The notes under the pieces: generated by a model
Databases searched by the model: none
Told to the model about the DNA's origin: nothing
What the model saw: only the letters and a program-made list of their open reading frames with translations
In this document: piece after piece, positions 44,503-53,662 of the stretch
Numbering within the stretch: the first letter of the stretch is position 1
How the letters are laid out: the number at the start of each line of letters is the position of its first letter
From: Lujinxingia vulgaris
GTDB lineage: Bacteria; Myxococcota_A; Bradymonadia; Bradymonadales; Bradymonadaceae
Assembly: GCF_007997005.1 (NCBI RefSeq)
Contig: NZ_VOSL01000055.1
Coordinates: 1-64,000, forward strand
Length of the DNA stretch: 64,000 nt
Direction: 5' to 3'
Made by a program: the position numbers and the translations under genes

Positions 44503-46386
44503 TTAAGGTAATAGCTGCCGGGTGCGCTCGACGGCAAGCGCGCTGAGTGTCAGAAGTTGTTTTCTTATGTGACCGACGCGGGTGCGCACGAGCGTTGGCC
44601 AGTCGCGTGCATTGCGAAGCTGGTCGGTCTCGGCCAGTCGGCGGGTGTGCTGGCGTTTGATCTTGCCGCTGGACGTCTTGGGGATGGAGCCGGGCGGGAC
44701 CAGCTGAAGATCGGCCAGCGCCAGCCCGAAATGATGCTGGAGGGTGTGGCGAACCTCGCGCTCCAGCTCGTCAAACGAGCGCCAGGTGCCCGGGGAGATC
44801 TCCGCGACCAGATGCAGGGCCTGGGTGCCCAGCGCGTTCGCTCGGGTGTAGGCGACCACCCGGCCCAGTCGCAGCCCCCGGACCCGGCCGACGTGACGTT
44901 CGATGTCGGAGGGGGCGAAGTTCTGGCCGGCGATGATGATCAGATCTTTGAGGCGATCGATGATGTAGAGCTGATCGTCGGCGACGTAGCCAATGTCGCC
45001 GGTGGCGAGCTCCGCGTCGGGATCGACGTCTTTGCCCCAGTAGCCCGGCGAGACCGAGGGGCCGCGGACGTGAATCTGGCCCACCTGACGCTCGCCGAGA
45101 GCCTGACCGCTCTGAAGATCGCGTAGAATTAAGGTGTGCTCGGGCACCACGTGCCCCACGCTGACGGATGTGAGCGCGTGGGTGGCGCTGGATTCTTCGC
45201 AGGGGGCACGGCGCTCATCGGCGACCGCGTGACGGTCGACGCTGTCGTAGCGCACCCGGGTGTTGGGCCGCGGGAAGGCGACAGCGAGCGTGGCCTCGGC
45301 CAGCCCGTAGACCGGGAAGAAGGCTTCGCGCTTGAACCCGAAGGGCTCAAAGCGGTCGAGGAAGGCGTCGACGGTGCGATGGTCGATGGGCTCGGCCCCG
45401 TTGAAGGCCAGACGCACCGAGGAGAGGTCGACACCGTCGAGCAGGCGCTCGGGCAACTTCTGTGCGACCACCGCGTAGGCGAAGTTCGGTGCGACGATGA
45501 AGGTCGCGCCAAAGCGGGTGATGCCTTTGAGCCAGCTGTCCGGGCGCGCCACAAAGCCCGAGGGGCGCATCAGGTAGGGGGCAAAGCCCACGAAGAGCCC
45601 CAGCAGCGGGCCGCCAATAAGGCCCATGTCATGGTAAAGGGGCAGCCAGGAGAAGGAGCGGTCGGCTGTCGAGAAGTGCCCGGCGAGCGTGCTCGCGCGC
45701 AGGTTCGCCACCAGGTTCTTCTGCGTGACGATGACGCCCTTGGGCGAGCCGGTGGAGCCGGAGGTGTACTGCAGGTACGCGGTCTGGTGGAGGGGGCGCT
45801 GCCAGTCTTCTTCAGCCACAGGGTCGCCGGGGGCATCGCCATCGAGGAGCGCCGGGCCGTCGAGGAGCGCGGTGGTGCCGAGGCTTGCCAGATCGAGGGC
45901 GTCCCAGCGGTCTCGGTGGTCGGCGACAAGGGCGCGAGGCTGGCAGTCGGCGCAGACCGCGCGGATGCGCTCGTTGAAGCTGCGCGAGAGCTTGAGCTCG
46001 GTCAGCGGAGGCAGCGGCACGGCGATGGCCCCGAGCGTCATCGACGCCAGCATATAGGCCATAAAGATGTCGACGTCGTCGAGCGAGAGGATCACACGTT
46101 CGCCCTCGGTGACGCCGTGATCGCGCAGCGCGAGTCGGGCGCGCTCCACCGCGCGCACCATGTGCTCAAAGCTGATGGGCGAGGCGGTGGGACCGTCGCT
46201 GCTCAGGGTGACGTCGTAAAAGGCGGGCTTCTCGGGTGAGGCGTTGGCACGCCGCCAGAAGATTGCGGCGAGCGATTCGTCGGGAGAGGGGATGGCGTCG
46301 AGGACCGCCTGCGGCGTATCGAGGGCCGAGGCCGGGCGAACCCAGCAGGGTTCCGAGAGGGGCGTCGGAGCGGTGGATGTGGACAT
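44503..46386 (-). CDS. Fatty acyl-AMP ligase (FAAL)
   Basis: A 627-aa adenylate-forming enzyme. YLQYTSGSTGSPKGVIVTQ is the P-loop-like A3 motif. YGLAEATLAVAF and TGDIGYVADDQLYIIDRLKD are A5 and A7/A8. PLPPLTELKLSRSFNERI resembles FAALs, which activate fatty acids to acyl-AMP and pass them to an acyl carrier protein instead of CoA. SIPKTSSGKIKR carries the A10 Lys. Two genes upstream on the same strand encode an ACP and a crotonase-like protein, so a fatty acid is probably loaded on that ACP. The ATG at 46386 follows CTGAGG. Confidence 0.9.
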   Translation of the reverse strand: MSTSTAPTPLSEPCWVRPASALDTPQAVLDAIPSPDESLAAIFWRRANASPEKPAFYDVTLSSDGPTASPISFEHMVRAVERARLALRDHGVTEGERVILSLDDVDIFMAYMLASMTLGAIAVPLPPLTELKLSRSFNERIRAVCADCQPRALVADHRDRWDALDLASLGTTALLDGPALLDGDAPGDPVAEEDWQRPLHQTAYLQYTSGSTGSPKGVIVTQKNLVANLRASTLAGHFSTADRSFSWLPLYHDMGLIGGPLLGLFVGFAPYLMRPSGFVARPDSWLKGITRFGATFIVAPNFAYAVVAQKLPERLLDGVDLSSVRLAFNGAEPIDHRTVDAFLDRFEPFGFKREAFFPVYGLAEATLAVAFPRPNTRVRYDSVDRHAVADERRAPCEESSATHALTSVSVGHVVPEHTLILRDLQSGQALGERQVGQIHVRGPSVSPGYWGKDVDPDAELATGDIGYVADDQLYIIDRLKDLIIIAGQNFAPSDIERHVGRVRGLRLGRVVAYTRANALGTQALHLVAEISPGTWRSFDELEREVRHTLQHHFGLALADLQLVPPGSIPKTSSGKIKRQHTRRLAETDQLRNARDWPTLVRTRVGHIRKQLLTLSALAVERTRQLLP

Positions 46387-46416
46387 GGCAAACCTCAGAA
46401 CGACGGGTGGGAGGGC

Positions 46417-48294
46417 TCAGACGTAGAAGGCGCGGGCGTGCTCGACGAAGGCCTGCGCAAGCGCGATGTGGGCGGTCGGGAGCAAGCGCGGGTCGACCTG
46501 CTCAAGCATCGTCTCGACCCGAGCGGGGGTCAGGTGCTCGCAGAGGCTTGTGCGCCCGACCGGGTAGCCGAGGAGCTCACGGGCGATGACGTCAGAGACC
46601 GTCGGGTGGGCCAGCTCGCCGCGCTCGCGGGCGGTGAGGATCGTCGCCAGCAGGTTGAGGTGAATGGCCGCGTCGAGGCGCGCGGAGGGGGCGCCGGCTT
46701 GCGCGGGGCGATCGTCGAGAAGATCGCTTAGATGCTGGCCGACAGGCCCCTCCCAGGTGTCGGGAAGGTGGGGGGCAAGCGCGCCTTCGAGGTCGTCGGG
46801 TGTGAAGCTCTGGCGAGCGCTGAGAAGTGGCGAGGGGACCATGCCCATGTGGCGGATCGTGGCGTGCACATCGCCCGGGCTCAGCCCGGCGCGGAGGCTC
46901 GCAAGCGACGTGGCGAGGGTGGCCAGCAGAAAGCGATCGCTGAGGAAGGTGGCTCTGGCGCGGGAGAAGATCACCGCGAACCCGCAGGCATCAAGCCACT
47001 CAAAGAGGTGGCCCGGGGCGCGTTCGCCGCCCGACGGCAGGCGCACCTCCAGCAGGGGGCGGGTGCCGGTGCCGGGGAGGGCGCGCTCGCAGGCTTCCAG
47101 GGTGAGCCCGGGAAGCGGTCGGCGCAACCGGAAGACGGCGTCGTCGGGGAGGGCGGTGGGCGGCGCGCCGCCGTGCATGGCAAGGGCGATGGGGGGCGGT
47201 GCTTCGGTCTCGTCGGCGTCGCGGGTTGGGGTGAGGTGCAGCGAGAGGGGGGCGTCGCTGGCGAGGGCGTCGGCGCGGTAGTGGACGAGGCGAAGAGGCC
47301 GCGCTTCGAGCTCGTCGAAGAAGGCGTCGGCGTGGACATCGACGCCGCGCCGAAGGGTGAGCTCAAGGGGTTGGCGCGCCGGGAGGCGGCGCACATGAAC
47401 GCGCTCGGCGACCTGCCGCAGGTAGAGAAACGAGCGGGCCGCCTGGGCCTGCTGCTCCACCAGGGTCTCACCGGCGGCGGCGAGTTCTCGGCGAAAATCG
47501 TCTTCGGTGGGCGGATGCGCGCCGCGTTTTGCGGCGAACACCATCAGATCGAGGCAGCGGGTGTAGATGCGGTGGTAGTCGTCGGGGAGGCGGTCGATCA
47601 GCGCGCGTGTTGCCCTTGCGATGCGAGTGATGTCGTCGGCCGACTCCACCTTCGGGGCGTGAGGCTGAAGATGATCGCGTTGGATCTGGTCGATGAGCGC
47701 ATCGAGCGAGGCGTCGATGTCATTGAGGGGGAGCAGCGCATCGATGAGGCCGTGATCCAGCGCGCGTTTGCCCCACAGGCGGTGCCCCCAGAGCAGGAAG
47801 CCCAGTCCGCGCTCCAGGCCCATCATTGCCGGCAGCCGCTGGGTGCTGCCGAAGGCCGGGGTGTTCAGGTAGTCGGCGATCTCGGTCATGTAGAACGTGG
47901 CGTCGGGGCTGTCGGTGGCCACCCGGAAGTCACAGTTGAGCGAGAACTCCACGCCGCAGCCGTAGCACGAGCCGGTGACCAGGGCGATGGTGGGCACCGG
48001 GCAGCGTTTGACGCTGGCGTAGGCGCGGCGCAGCAGCGCGGTCATCTCAAAGATGCTCTCGGGAGACTGCACGGCGCTCGCCAGCATCAGCTGCGCGCCG
48101 TTGATAAAGCTGCGGGCTTTGGCGCTCTTAAAGACGAGCGCGCGGGTGGTCTGCGCATCGACGGACGCCATCAGCTCAATGAGCTCTTCGGCGGCGCGGG
48201 CGCTGAAGATGTTGACTTCGGAGCCCGGCGTATCCATCTGCACATGCAGCACGCCGCCGGCGTCGAGATGGGTTGAGAAGATCGGAGGGCTCAT
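46417..48294 (-). CDS. Crotonase-family protein fused to a 3HCDH-like C-terminal domain
   Basis: A 625-aa protein. The N-terminal 260 residues are a crotonase with GSCYGCGVEFSLNCDFRVA and FYMTEIADYLNTPAFGSTQR; both catalytic glutamates of enoyl-CoA hydratases are kept (about 116 and 138). The C-terminal part (about 500-625) resembles the C-terminal domain of 3-hydroxyacyl-CoA dehydrogenase (IARELLGYPVGRTSLCEHLTP), as in FadB, but the NAD-binding glycine motif is not evident between them. Substrate is probably an acyl group carried by the adjacent ACP. The ATG at 48294 overlaps the ACP stop codon (ATGA), indicating translational coupling. An upstream in-frame extension to 48657 crosses the ACP gene and is not real. 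Confidence 0.75.
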   Translation of the reverse strand: MSPPIFSTHLDAGGVLHVQMDTPGSEVNIFSARAAEELIELMASVDAQTTRALVFKSAKARSFINGAQLMLASAVQSPESIFEMTALLRRAYASVKRCPVPTIALVTGSCYGCGVEFSLNCDFRVATDSPDATFYMTEIADYLNTPAFGSTQRLPAMMGLERGLGFLLWGHRLWGKRALDHGLIDALLPLNDIDASLDALIDQIQRDHLQPHAPKVESADDITRIARATRALIDRLPDDYHRIYTRCLDLMVFAAKRGAHPPTEDDFRRELAAAGETLVEQQAQAARSFLYLRQVAERVHVRRLPARQPLELTLRRGVDVHADAFFDELEARPLRLVHYRADALASDAPLSLHLTPTRDADETEAPPPIALAMHGGAPPTALPDDAVFRLRRPLPGLTLEACERALPGTGTRPLLEVRLPSGGERAPGHLFEWLDACGFAVIFSRARATFLSDRFLLATLATSLASLRAGLSPGDVHATIRHMGMVPSPLLSARQSFTPDDLEGALAPHLPDTWEGPVGQHLSDLLDDRPAQAGAPSARLDAAIHLNLLATILTARERGELAHPTVSDVIARELLGYPVGRTSLCEHLTPARVETMLEQVDPRLLPTAHIALAQAFVEHARAFYV

Positions 48295-48551
48295 GCGCTC
48301 ACCACCTGGTCGAGGTAGTCGCAGAGCGAGCCTACGGTGAGGTCGGTGGGGTTGGAGGCCGACTCCACCCAGCGATTCAGGAGCACCGGCTGGCCCACGT
48401 AGCCTTCCAACTCCAGGGTGAGCACGGTGATGGTCAGCGAGTCGAAGCCCAGGTCGAGCAAGAATGAGTGATCTTCGCGGATCGTCTCCGGCAGGGGGTT
48501 GCTCGCAGCGGCGCGGATCGCCTTTTCGACGGTAGAGAAGGACGCTCTCAC
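48291..48551 (-). CDS. Acyl carrier protein
   Basis: An 86-aa carrier protein. FLLDLGFDSLTITVLTLELE contains the phosphopantetheine attachment serine in DLGFDSLT. Helix II and the acidic surface, and the hydrophobic C-terminal YLDQVV, complete the four-helix fold. The GTG at 48551 follows GAGG at 6 bp. It is the first gene of a leftward operon with the crotonase fusion and FAAL, and is probably the dedicated carrier of the acyl chain made there. A housekeeping fatty-acid ACP is less likely because no fab genes are present. Confidence 0.9.
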   Translation of the reverse strand: MRASFSTVEKAIRAAASNPLPETIREDHSFLLDLGFDSLTITVLTLELEGYVGQPVLLNRWVESASNPTDLTVGSLCDYLDQVVSA

Positions 48552-48854
48552 GGTACACCTCGTGGGGGAGGATGGGCCTTAAAGGGCTCATCGCGTGGGC
48601 GGAGCTGGAAAGTGATGTTAGCGACTTCAGTATCGTGAGCGTTGTCGTTGGTTTCAAGTTCTTTTTTTGGGTTTTTAACGATCGGTAAGAGTTGAATTGG
48701 TGGGCGACGCGCCGATCAGCGCCTGATGAGGTGCGACGCGAGGTCGCCAGATCGGCAACGGAGAGTGTGACGGCTGTGTCGTGCTACAGGTTGTTGATTT
48801 TTATGGTCTTTTTGTGCGGCCTGTGCGGGCTGGTGAAAAAAACTTCTCCGAAAG

Positions 48855-48883
48855 TTGACGCAAAGCTTGAGTGGTCGTAGAGT
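48855..48883 (+). promoter_or_regulatory. Probable promoter of the P450 gene
   Basis: TTGACG (48855) and TAGAGT (48878) are 17 bp apart, about 150 bp before the P450 start codon. It lies in the 487-bp divergent gap (48552-49038), which must also hold the promoter for the ACP operon. An A/T-rich patch with GTTGATTTTTA is at 48793. A 62-codon frame at 48692-48880 was not accepted as a gene. Confidence 0.5.
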
Positions 48884-49038
48884 TTCAGGAGACGAAGATT
48901 CAACAGAGTGAAGCGCCGCTGTCGCCGCAATTTGTGCGTTTGCGGGTGATGTGTGGTTTTAAGTTAAGCGTGCCTCGCGTTGTGGTGAGTTGCGTCTTCG
49001 AGATGCCATGAATTTCCCCCAGAAGTGGTGTGCGCGCG

Positions 49039-50382
49039 ATGTCTTTGCCTCCCCGACCCGACCTCTCCAGTGCCCAGCAGACCCTGCAGTGGATGACCCG
49101 ACCGTACGGGTTTCTGGAGGAGTGCGCTGCGGGGCTGGGTGAGACCTTTGCGCTGGACTTTCGCGGCTACGGCGTCGGGGTGATCTTCAGCAATCCAGAC
49201 GCGATTCAGGAGGTTCTGGGGGGTGATCCGGAGGTCTTCTGGGCGGGGGCCGGGAACGGCATCCTCAAGCCCTTTCTCGGGGAGAACTCCCTGCTCTTGC
49301 TGGAGGGTGAGCGTCACCGCCGCGAACGCAAGCTGCTGATGCCGAGCTTCGGACGGGGCAGGGTGCAGGCCTACGGGGAGCTGATCCACCGGGTGACCGG
49401 CGAGATCTGTCGGAGCTGGGCGTACGACGAGCCCTTCGCGGTGCGGCCTTCGATGCAGAAGGTGGCGTTTCGGTTGATCATCGAGATGGTGTTCGGGCCG
49501 GAGCGCACCGAGCGCAGGCGGCAGCTCTCCCGGGCGTTTGCGGCGGTGCTGGACGACGAGCTCTTTAACCTGGCGCTGCTCAGTCAGCGCGCCGGGGGGG
49601 AGGCTGCCGGGCAGCGATGGACGCAGTTCGTGGCGCAGCTCGATGAGCTCTCGGCGTTGATTTATGAGGAGATCGACGAGCGACGCACCACGGATAATCA
49701 GGACCGGGCCGACATCCTGGCGGTGCTGCTGGAGGCCCGTGATGAGCAGGGCCAGCCGATGCTGCGCGAGGAGATCCACGACGAGGTGCTCACGCTGATG
49801 GCGACCGGGCATGAGTCGACGGCCACGGCGTTGGCGTGGGGGATCTACTGGTTGCTCAGCTCACCGGAGGTCTACGAGCGGGCGCGGCGCGAGATGATGG
49901 CGTTGGGGCCGGAGTGTACCGGGGCGCAGATCGCGCGCAGCGATTATCTGGAGGCGGTGGTCAAAGAGATCTTGAGGCTGACCCCGGTGATTCCGGTGAT
50001 CGCCCGACAGGTGCAACGCGAGGTGCGGGTGGGAGGTTATACGTTGGAGCCGGGGATGGTGGCGATGCCCGCGATTTATCTGGCGCATCGGCGCGCGGAG
50101 GTCTTTGAAGAGCCCGAGCGCTTCTGGCCGGAGCGCTTTCTCGATCGCACCTACCGATCCCATCAGTTTTTGCCCTTTGGCGGCGGGGTGCGTCGCTGCA
50201 TCGGCGCGCGGCTGGCGATGTTTGAGATGAAGATCGTCCTGGGCACTCTGCTCCGAAACGTGGCGTTGGAGTTGGACGGGGAGCGCGCGCTGCGCCCGGT
50301 GAGACGACTTGTGACGATTGCCCCCTCGGGAGGAACTCAAGTGGTGCGACGTCGGGTGACGGAAAGGATCGAAAACGCTTGA
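49039..50382 (+). CDS. Cytochrome P450
   Basis: A 448-aa soluble P450. The haem-binding loop is FLPFGGGVRRCIGARLAMFE with the ligand Cys at about residue 387. The I-helix motif is TGHESTATAL, and the K-helix has EILRLTP (ExxR). RPERFLDR-like meander residues are also seen. The style resembles CYP110-type bacterial P450s that act on fatty acids. It faces the ACP/crotonase/FAAL operon across a shared intergenic region, so oxidation of the ACP- or AMP-bound fatty acid is a reasonable hypothesis. No ferredoxin gene is nearby. I chose the ATG at 49039; a GTG at 49030 is also in frame. Confidence 0.92.
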   Translation: MSLPPRPDLSSAQQTLQWMTRPYGFLEECAAGLGETFALDFRGYGVGVIFSNPDAIQEVLGGDPEVFWAGAGNGILKPFLGENSLLLLEGERHRRERKLLMPSFGRGRVQAYGELIHRVTGEICRSWAYDEPFAVRPSMQKVAFRLIIEMVFGPERTERRRQLSRAFAAVLDDELFNLALLSQRAGGEAAGQRWTQFVAQLDELSALIYEEIDERRTTDNQDRADILAVLLEARDEQGQPMLREEIHDEVLTLMATGHESTATALAWGIYWLLSSPEVYERARREMMALGPECTGAQIARSDYLEAVVKEILRLTPVIPVIARQVQREVRVGGYTLEPGMVAMPAIYLAHRRAEVFEEPERFWPERFLDRTYRSHQFLPFGGGVRRCIGARLAMFEMKIVLGTLLRNVALELDGERALRPVRRLVTIAPSGGTQVVRRRVTERIENA

Positions 50383-50532
50383 TCGTCGGCGGTCAACCTG
50401 TCACCCTGAAGAGGTAAACCTTTACGAGACAAGTCATCTGGCTCGCCGTTGCGAGTCTTGGAAGCCCGAAGAGACTGGCGAGTTGCGTCTGTGTTTTGGT
50501 GGCGTTGTTGTCCCTGGCTGCAGGAGGTCGAG

Positions 50533-51111
50533 ATGCGTGGTGTGCGTATGAAGACGGCGGTAGGTTCGAGTGTGTTGGTGGCGGCGATGGCGTTGAGCGC
50601 GACGTCGTGGGCGCATGGGCCTTCGAGCGATGAGCCGATCTGTCGGTCGATCAGCGCGTCGCTGAGCGCGACGTTTTTTGCCGAGGGTTGCGAGAGCGCG
50701 GTGGGCCTTTGCACCGCCGGCGACCTGACACAGCGCGGAGGTCGTGTGGTCGGCTCGACGCGTTATGTGGCCGATGGGATCGGCGGCGGGGTGATTGGCG
50801 AAGACAGCGTGGTGTTTCCGCCGGTGGAGCCGGCGACCACCTGGACGTACGCCGGTGTGCTCACGCTGATCACGCCCTACGGGGAGCTTCAGAGCTCGGA
50901 TGCGGGCATTCTGGATAACGCCGCGGGGATCTTCACCGAGTTCAACCGCGTTCAGGGAGGCACGGGGATCTTCGAGGGGGCCAGCGGTACGTTCTACATC
51001 AACGGGACGACGTTGGCCGACGGCAGCGGCTTTGAGGCGGAGATCACCGGTGAGGTCTGCGTGACGAGCTGGTGGTCGGCGATGAAGATGCGGCGGGTGT
51101 TCTTGCCCTGA
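50533..51111 (+). CDS. Exported protein, allene-oxide-cyclase-barrel-like
   Basis: A 192-aa secreted protein: a signal peptide ending near TSWAHG, followed by a beta-rich domain. WTYAGVLTLITPYGELQSSD, FTEFNRVQGGTGIFEGASG and FEAEITGEVC look like the strand pattern of small secreted AOC-barrel-like proteins found in many bacteria; their function is not known. Four cysteines in the mature part could form two disulfides. The ATG at 50533 follows AGGAGG at suitable spacing. Confidence 0.6.
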   Translation: MRGVRMKTAVGSSVLVAAMALSATSWAHGPSSDEPICRSISASLSATFFAEGCESAVGLCTAGDLTQRGGRVVGSTRYVADGIGGGVIGEDSVVFPPVEPATTWTYAGVLTLITPYGELQSSDAGILDNAAGIFTEFNRVQGGTGIFEGASGTFYINGTTLADGSGFEAEITGEVCVTSWWSAMKMRRVFLP

Positions 51112-51187
51112 GCGATGCGGGTGTGAGGGCCGATGCGCCGGGAGGTCGCCTCCTGGCCGGCGCTTCACACCCCTTCTTCGTGGCGGC

Positions 51188-51226
51188 AAGGCTGGTGGGC
51201 GCGGAGCGCGCTCGCCAGCCTTTTTT
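51188..51226 (+). terminator. Strong intrinsic terminator
   Basis: AAGGCTGGTGGGCGCG pairs with CGCGCTCGCCAGCCTT (16 bp, two G-U pairs in RNA) around GAG and runs into TTTTTT. It lies 76 bp past the stop of the AOC-like gene. The rest of the gap up to 51497 shows no gene or repeat that I can support. Confidence 0.9.
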
Positions 51227-51497
51227 ATGCGCTCCGTGCCGATCTTCTTCGACCTTTGCACACGTGGTGCGTGGAGAGCGCGTGTGTTCCGGGGGCCTGA
51301 AGTGATGCGTGAGGGGCAGGGCCGGAGCGCGTTGAAGACGATGCGCGCTTTGGCAGGAGGGCGTGGTCCATTCTCATATCGAGGCTTGAAAGCTTGTCCG
51401 GCGAGTTGAAGATTGCGTCGTGAGTCTGCTCCGAGGCCTCTCCAGGGCTTCGAGGTCGTGAACCGAAAGAACGGTTGAAGAACAAGGGTGGTGTGAG

Positions 51498-52328
51498 ATG
51501 AAAACGTGTAACTGGTGGGTTCTGGTGCTTGTGCTTTCGGTGTCTGCTGCGGGCTGTGATGGGGCTTCGAACGACGGGGAGGGCAGCGTCGGTGGCGAGG
51601 CCCCCGCGCTCCAGGAGGGGGGTGAGGCGGGCAGTCAGGAGCGGGCCGAGGAGGAGCTTCCGGTGGCGCCGACTCCCAGGGTGGAGGGGCCGGCTGGCGA
51701 GCTCGCGACGGGCGTATTTGAAGCGCACGGCGGTCCGCGCTGGCCGCAGGTCGAGGAGCTGGGGTTTCGTTTCGTCGTCAAAAATGAGGGTAAGGAGGGC
51801 TTCGCGGCCACCCATGACTGGAAGGTGTGGGAAGGGGTCGATCGGGTGCGCTGGACCGACGAGAATGGTGTGGCCTGGGATGTGACCGTCAACCTGGATG
51901 ATGGGGTGGCCACCGAGGCCAGCCGCGACGGGGAGGCGCTGGAGGGGGAAGCGCTGGAGATCGCCGGGAAGGGCGCGTACACCCGCTGGGTCAACGACGC
52001 CTACTGGCTCCTGATGCCGCTCAAGGTCTTTGATCCGGGCGTCTCTCTGAGCCTTGGGGGGCAGGTCGAGCGTGAGGGGGAGACTCTGGAGGTGCTCGAG
52101 TTGAGTTTTGAGGGGGTGGGGTTGACGCCCGGAGATCGCTACCTGGTGCAGGTCGATCCGGAGAGCTACGAGGTTCGCGCCTGGGAGATGCATCTTCAGG
52201 GTGATCGTCCGCCGCAGCTGGTCTACTGGGAGGACTATGAGACGCTCGGGCCGCTGCGACTTCCGGTCACGCGCAACTTCGAGGGGACGGAGCGTCAGAT
52301 CATCTTCGATGAGCTTCGTGTGAAATAG
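51498..52328 (+). CDS. Lipoprotein, DUF6503/LolB-like fold
   Basis: A 276-aa lipoprotein with the lipobox SAAGC at residue 20 and a Glu/Gly-rich linker (about 22-65). The mature domain (GVFEAHGGPRWPQVEELGFRF, DWKVWEGVDRVRWTD, PGDRYLVQVDPESYEVRAWE) has an antiparallel beta layout as in DUF6503 or LolA/LolB-type proteins, possibly binding a lipid. AHGGxxW at the start of the domain is what suggests DUF6503. Function unknown. The ATG at 51498 follows a weak ribosome site. Confidence 0.65.
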   Translation: MKTCNWWVLVLVLSVSAAGCDGASNDGEGSVGGEAPALQEGGEAGSQERAEEELPVAPTPRVEGPAGELATGVFEAHGGPRWPQVEELGFRFVVKNEGKEGFAATHDWKVWEGVDRVRWTDENGVAWDVTVNLDDGVATEASRDGEALEGEALEIAGKGAYTRWVNDAYWLLMPLKVFDPGVSLSLGGQVEREGETLEVLELSFEGVGLTPGDRYLVQVDPESYEVRAWEMHLQGDRPPQLVYWEDYETLGPLRLPVTRNFEGTERQIIFDELRVK

Positions 52329-52428
52329 ATCGTCGCCGTCTCACCGGGGCAATTCGCCACATCGCGGTGTCGCTGCAGCCCTTCTATGGTGCTTCTGAAG
52401 CGCTGATGCGGACTCCAGGTGGAGGTGG

Positions 52429-53637
52429 ATGATGAGTGAGCCAGTTGTGATTGTGGGAGCGGGGATCGGGGGGCTGAGCGCGGCGTTATGCCTGGCGCAA
52501 CGCGGCTGCCCGGTCGTGGTGGTCGAGCGATTCGCTGAGGTTCGGGAGGTCGGCGCCGGGATTCTGCTGGGGCCCAACGCCTCCGGCGTGCTCTACGGCT
52601 GCGGTCTTGGTGAGGCGTTGGAGGGCGTAAGCGCGCCGATGACGCGACTGGGCATCGGAGCGGATCGGGGGGAGCTCTTCGTCGCCAAAGACGTCGACGC
52701 ATCCGACGACGCTCCCTTTCGCATGGTGCATCGCGCCGCATTGCACGGGGTGCTCTATGAGGCGGTTCAAGATCATCCGCTCGTGGAGGTTGAGCTGGGG
52801 CGGCCCGTGGAGGGCTTTGAGCAGGATCGTGAGGGAGGGCGTGTGCGGGCGCTTGGCCCGGGGCTGTCGAGCTGTTGGGGTGTGGCGTTGGTCGGCTGCG
52901 ATGGGTTGCACTCCGCGGTCCGCGCGCAGCTTCACCCCGGAGAGCGCGAGCCTCTCTACCACGGCTACACCTGCTGGCGAGGCATCACCTCGTCGTTTGA
53001 GCATGAGGGGTTCCCGCCGGGGAGTTTGCTGGAGCTGCAGGGGCGCGGTCTGCGCACGGGGATGGGCTACATTGATGAGGATCGAGTCTACTGGTGGGCG
53101 ACGGCCAACGCGCCGCAGGGAGAGCGCGACGGTGAAGATGTGATCGCGCGTTTGCAGCAGCGCTTTGAGGCGTTTCCCGACTACTTTCGGGCGATGATCG
53201 CGGCGACGCCGCCCGCGCAGGTCTTGCGCAATGACATCTTCGATCGCGCCCCTCTAAAGCGCTGGGGCCAGGATCAGGTCACGGTCCTCGGGGATGCGGC
53301 GCACCCGATGGCGCCCAATCTCGGGCAGGGGGCGTGCTCGGCGATCGAAGATGCCGCGATGCTCGGCCGGTGCCTGGGCGAGCTCTGGGAGGAGGGTGGC
53401 ACGCCTCAGCCGGACGCGGTGAGCGCTGCGTTGAGGCAATATGAGGCCGCGCGCCACAAGCGCACCGCGACCTTACAACGCCTCTCTCGTCGGTTCGGTA
53501 CGGTGGGGCAGCTGGAACATCCACTGGCGGTCTGGATGCGCGAGCAGGCCATGCGGTGGACCCCGCAGGCGCTCCTGGATCGGCAGCAGGCCGCGATCTG
53601 GGAGTACCGGGTCGAGATGGCGTCGACGCGTCGGTGA
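52429..53637 (+). CDS. FAD-dependent monooxygenase
   Basis: A 402-aa flavoprotein of the PHBH/salicylate hydroxylase class. VVIVGAGIGGLSAALCLAQ is the ADP-binding GxGxxG fold, and VERFAEVREVGAGILLGPNA continues it. ALVGCDGLHSAVRAQL is the DG motif. VTVLGDAAHPMAPNLGQGACSAIEDAAML is the second FAD motif with GD. Such enzymes hydroxylate aromatic or other small substrates with NAD(P)H; substrate is unknown. Two ATGs (52429, 52432) follow TGGAGG. Its 3' end meets the inverted dyad pairs at 53663. Confidence 0.9.
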   Translation: MMSEPVVIVGAGIGGLSAALCLAQRGCPVVVVERFAEVREVGAGILLGPNASGVLYGCGLGEALEGVSAPMTRLGIGADRGELFVAKDVDASDDAPFRMVHRAALHGVLYEAVQDHPLVEVELGRPVEGFEQDREGGRVRALGPGLSSCWGVALVGCDGLHSAVRAQLHPGEREPLYHGYTCWRGITSSFEHEGFPPGSLLELQGRGLRTGMGYIDEDRVYWWATANAPQGERDGEDVIARLQQRFEAFPDYFRAMIAATPPAQVLRNDIFDRAPLKRWGQDQVTVLGDAAHPMAPNLGQGACSAIEDAAMLGRCLGELWEEGGTPQPDAVSAALRQYEAARHKRTATLQRLSRRFGTVGQLEHPLAVWMREQAMRWTPQALLDRQQAAIWEYRVEMASTRR

Positions 53638-53662
53638 CGATGTGACGATCGACCTCAACGAT

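Noticed and set aside
46732-48276. Rightward open frame of 514 codons
   Set aside because: It is antisense to the crotonase fusion gene. The translation has no domain features, and the opposite strand shows translational coupling to the ACP.
48692-48880. Small rightward gene of 62 codons with a hydrophobic stretch
   Set aside because: It lies in a divergent promoter region, has no convincing Shine-Dalgarno, and its end overlaps the likely P450 promoter. It remains possible but unsupported.
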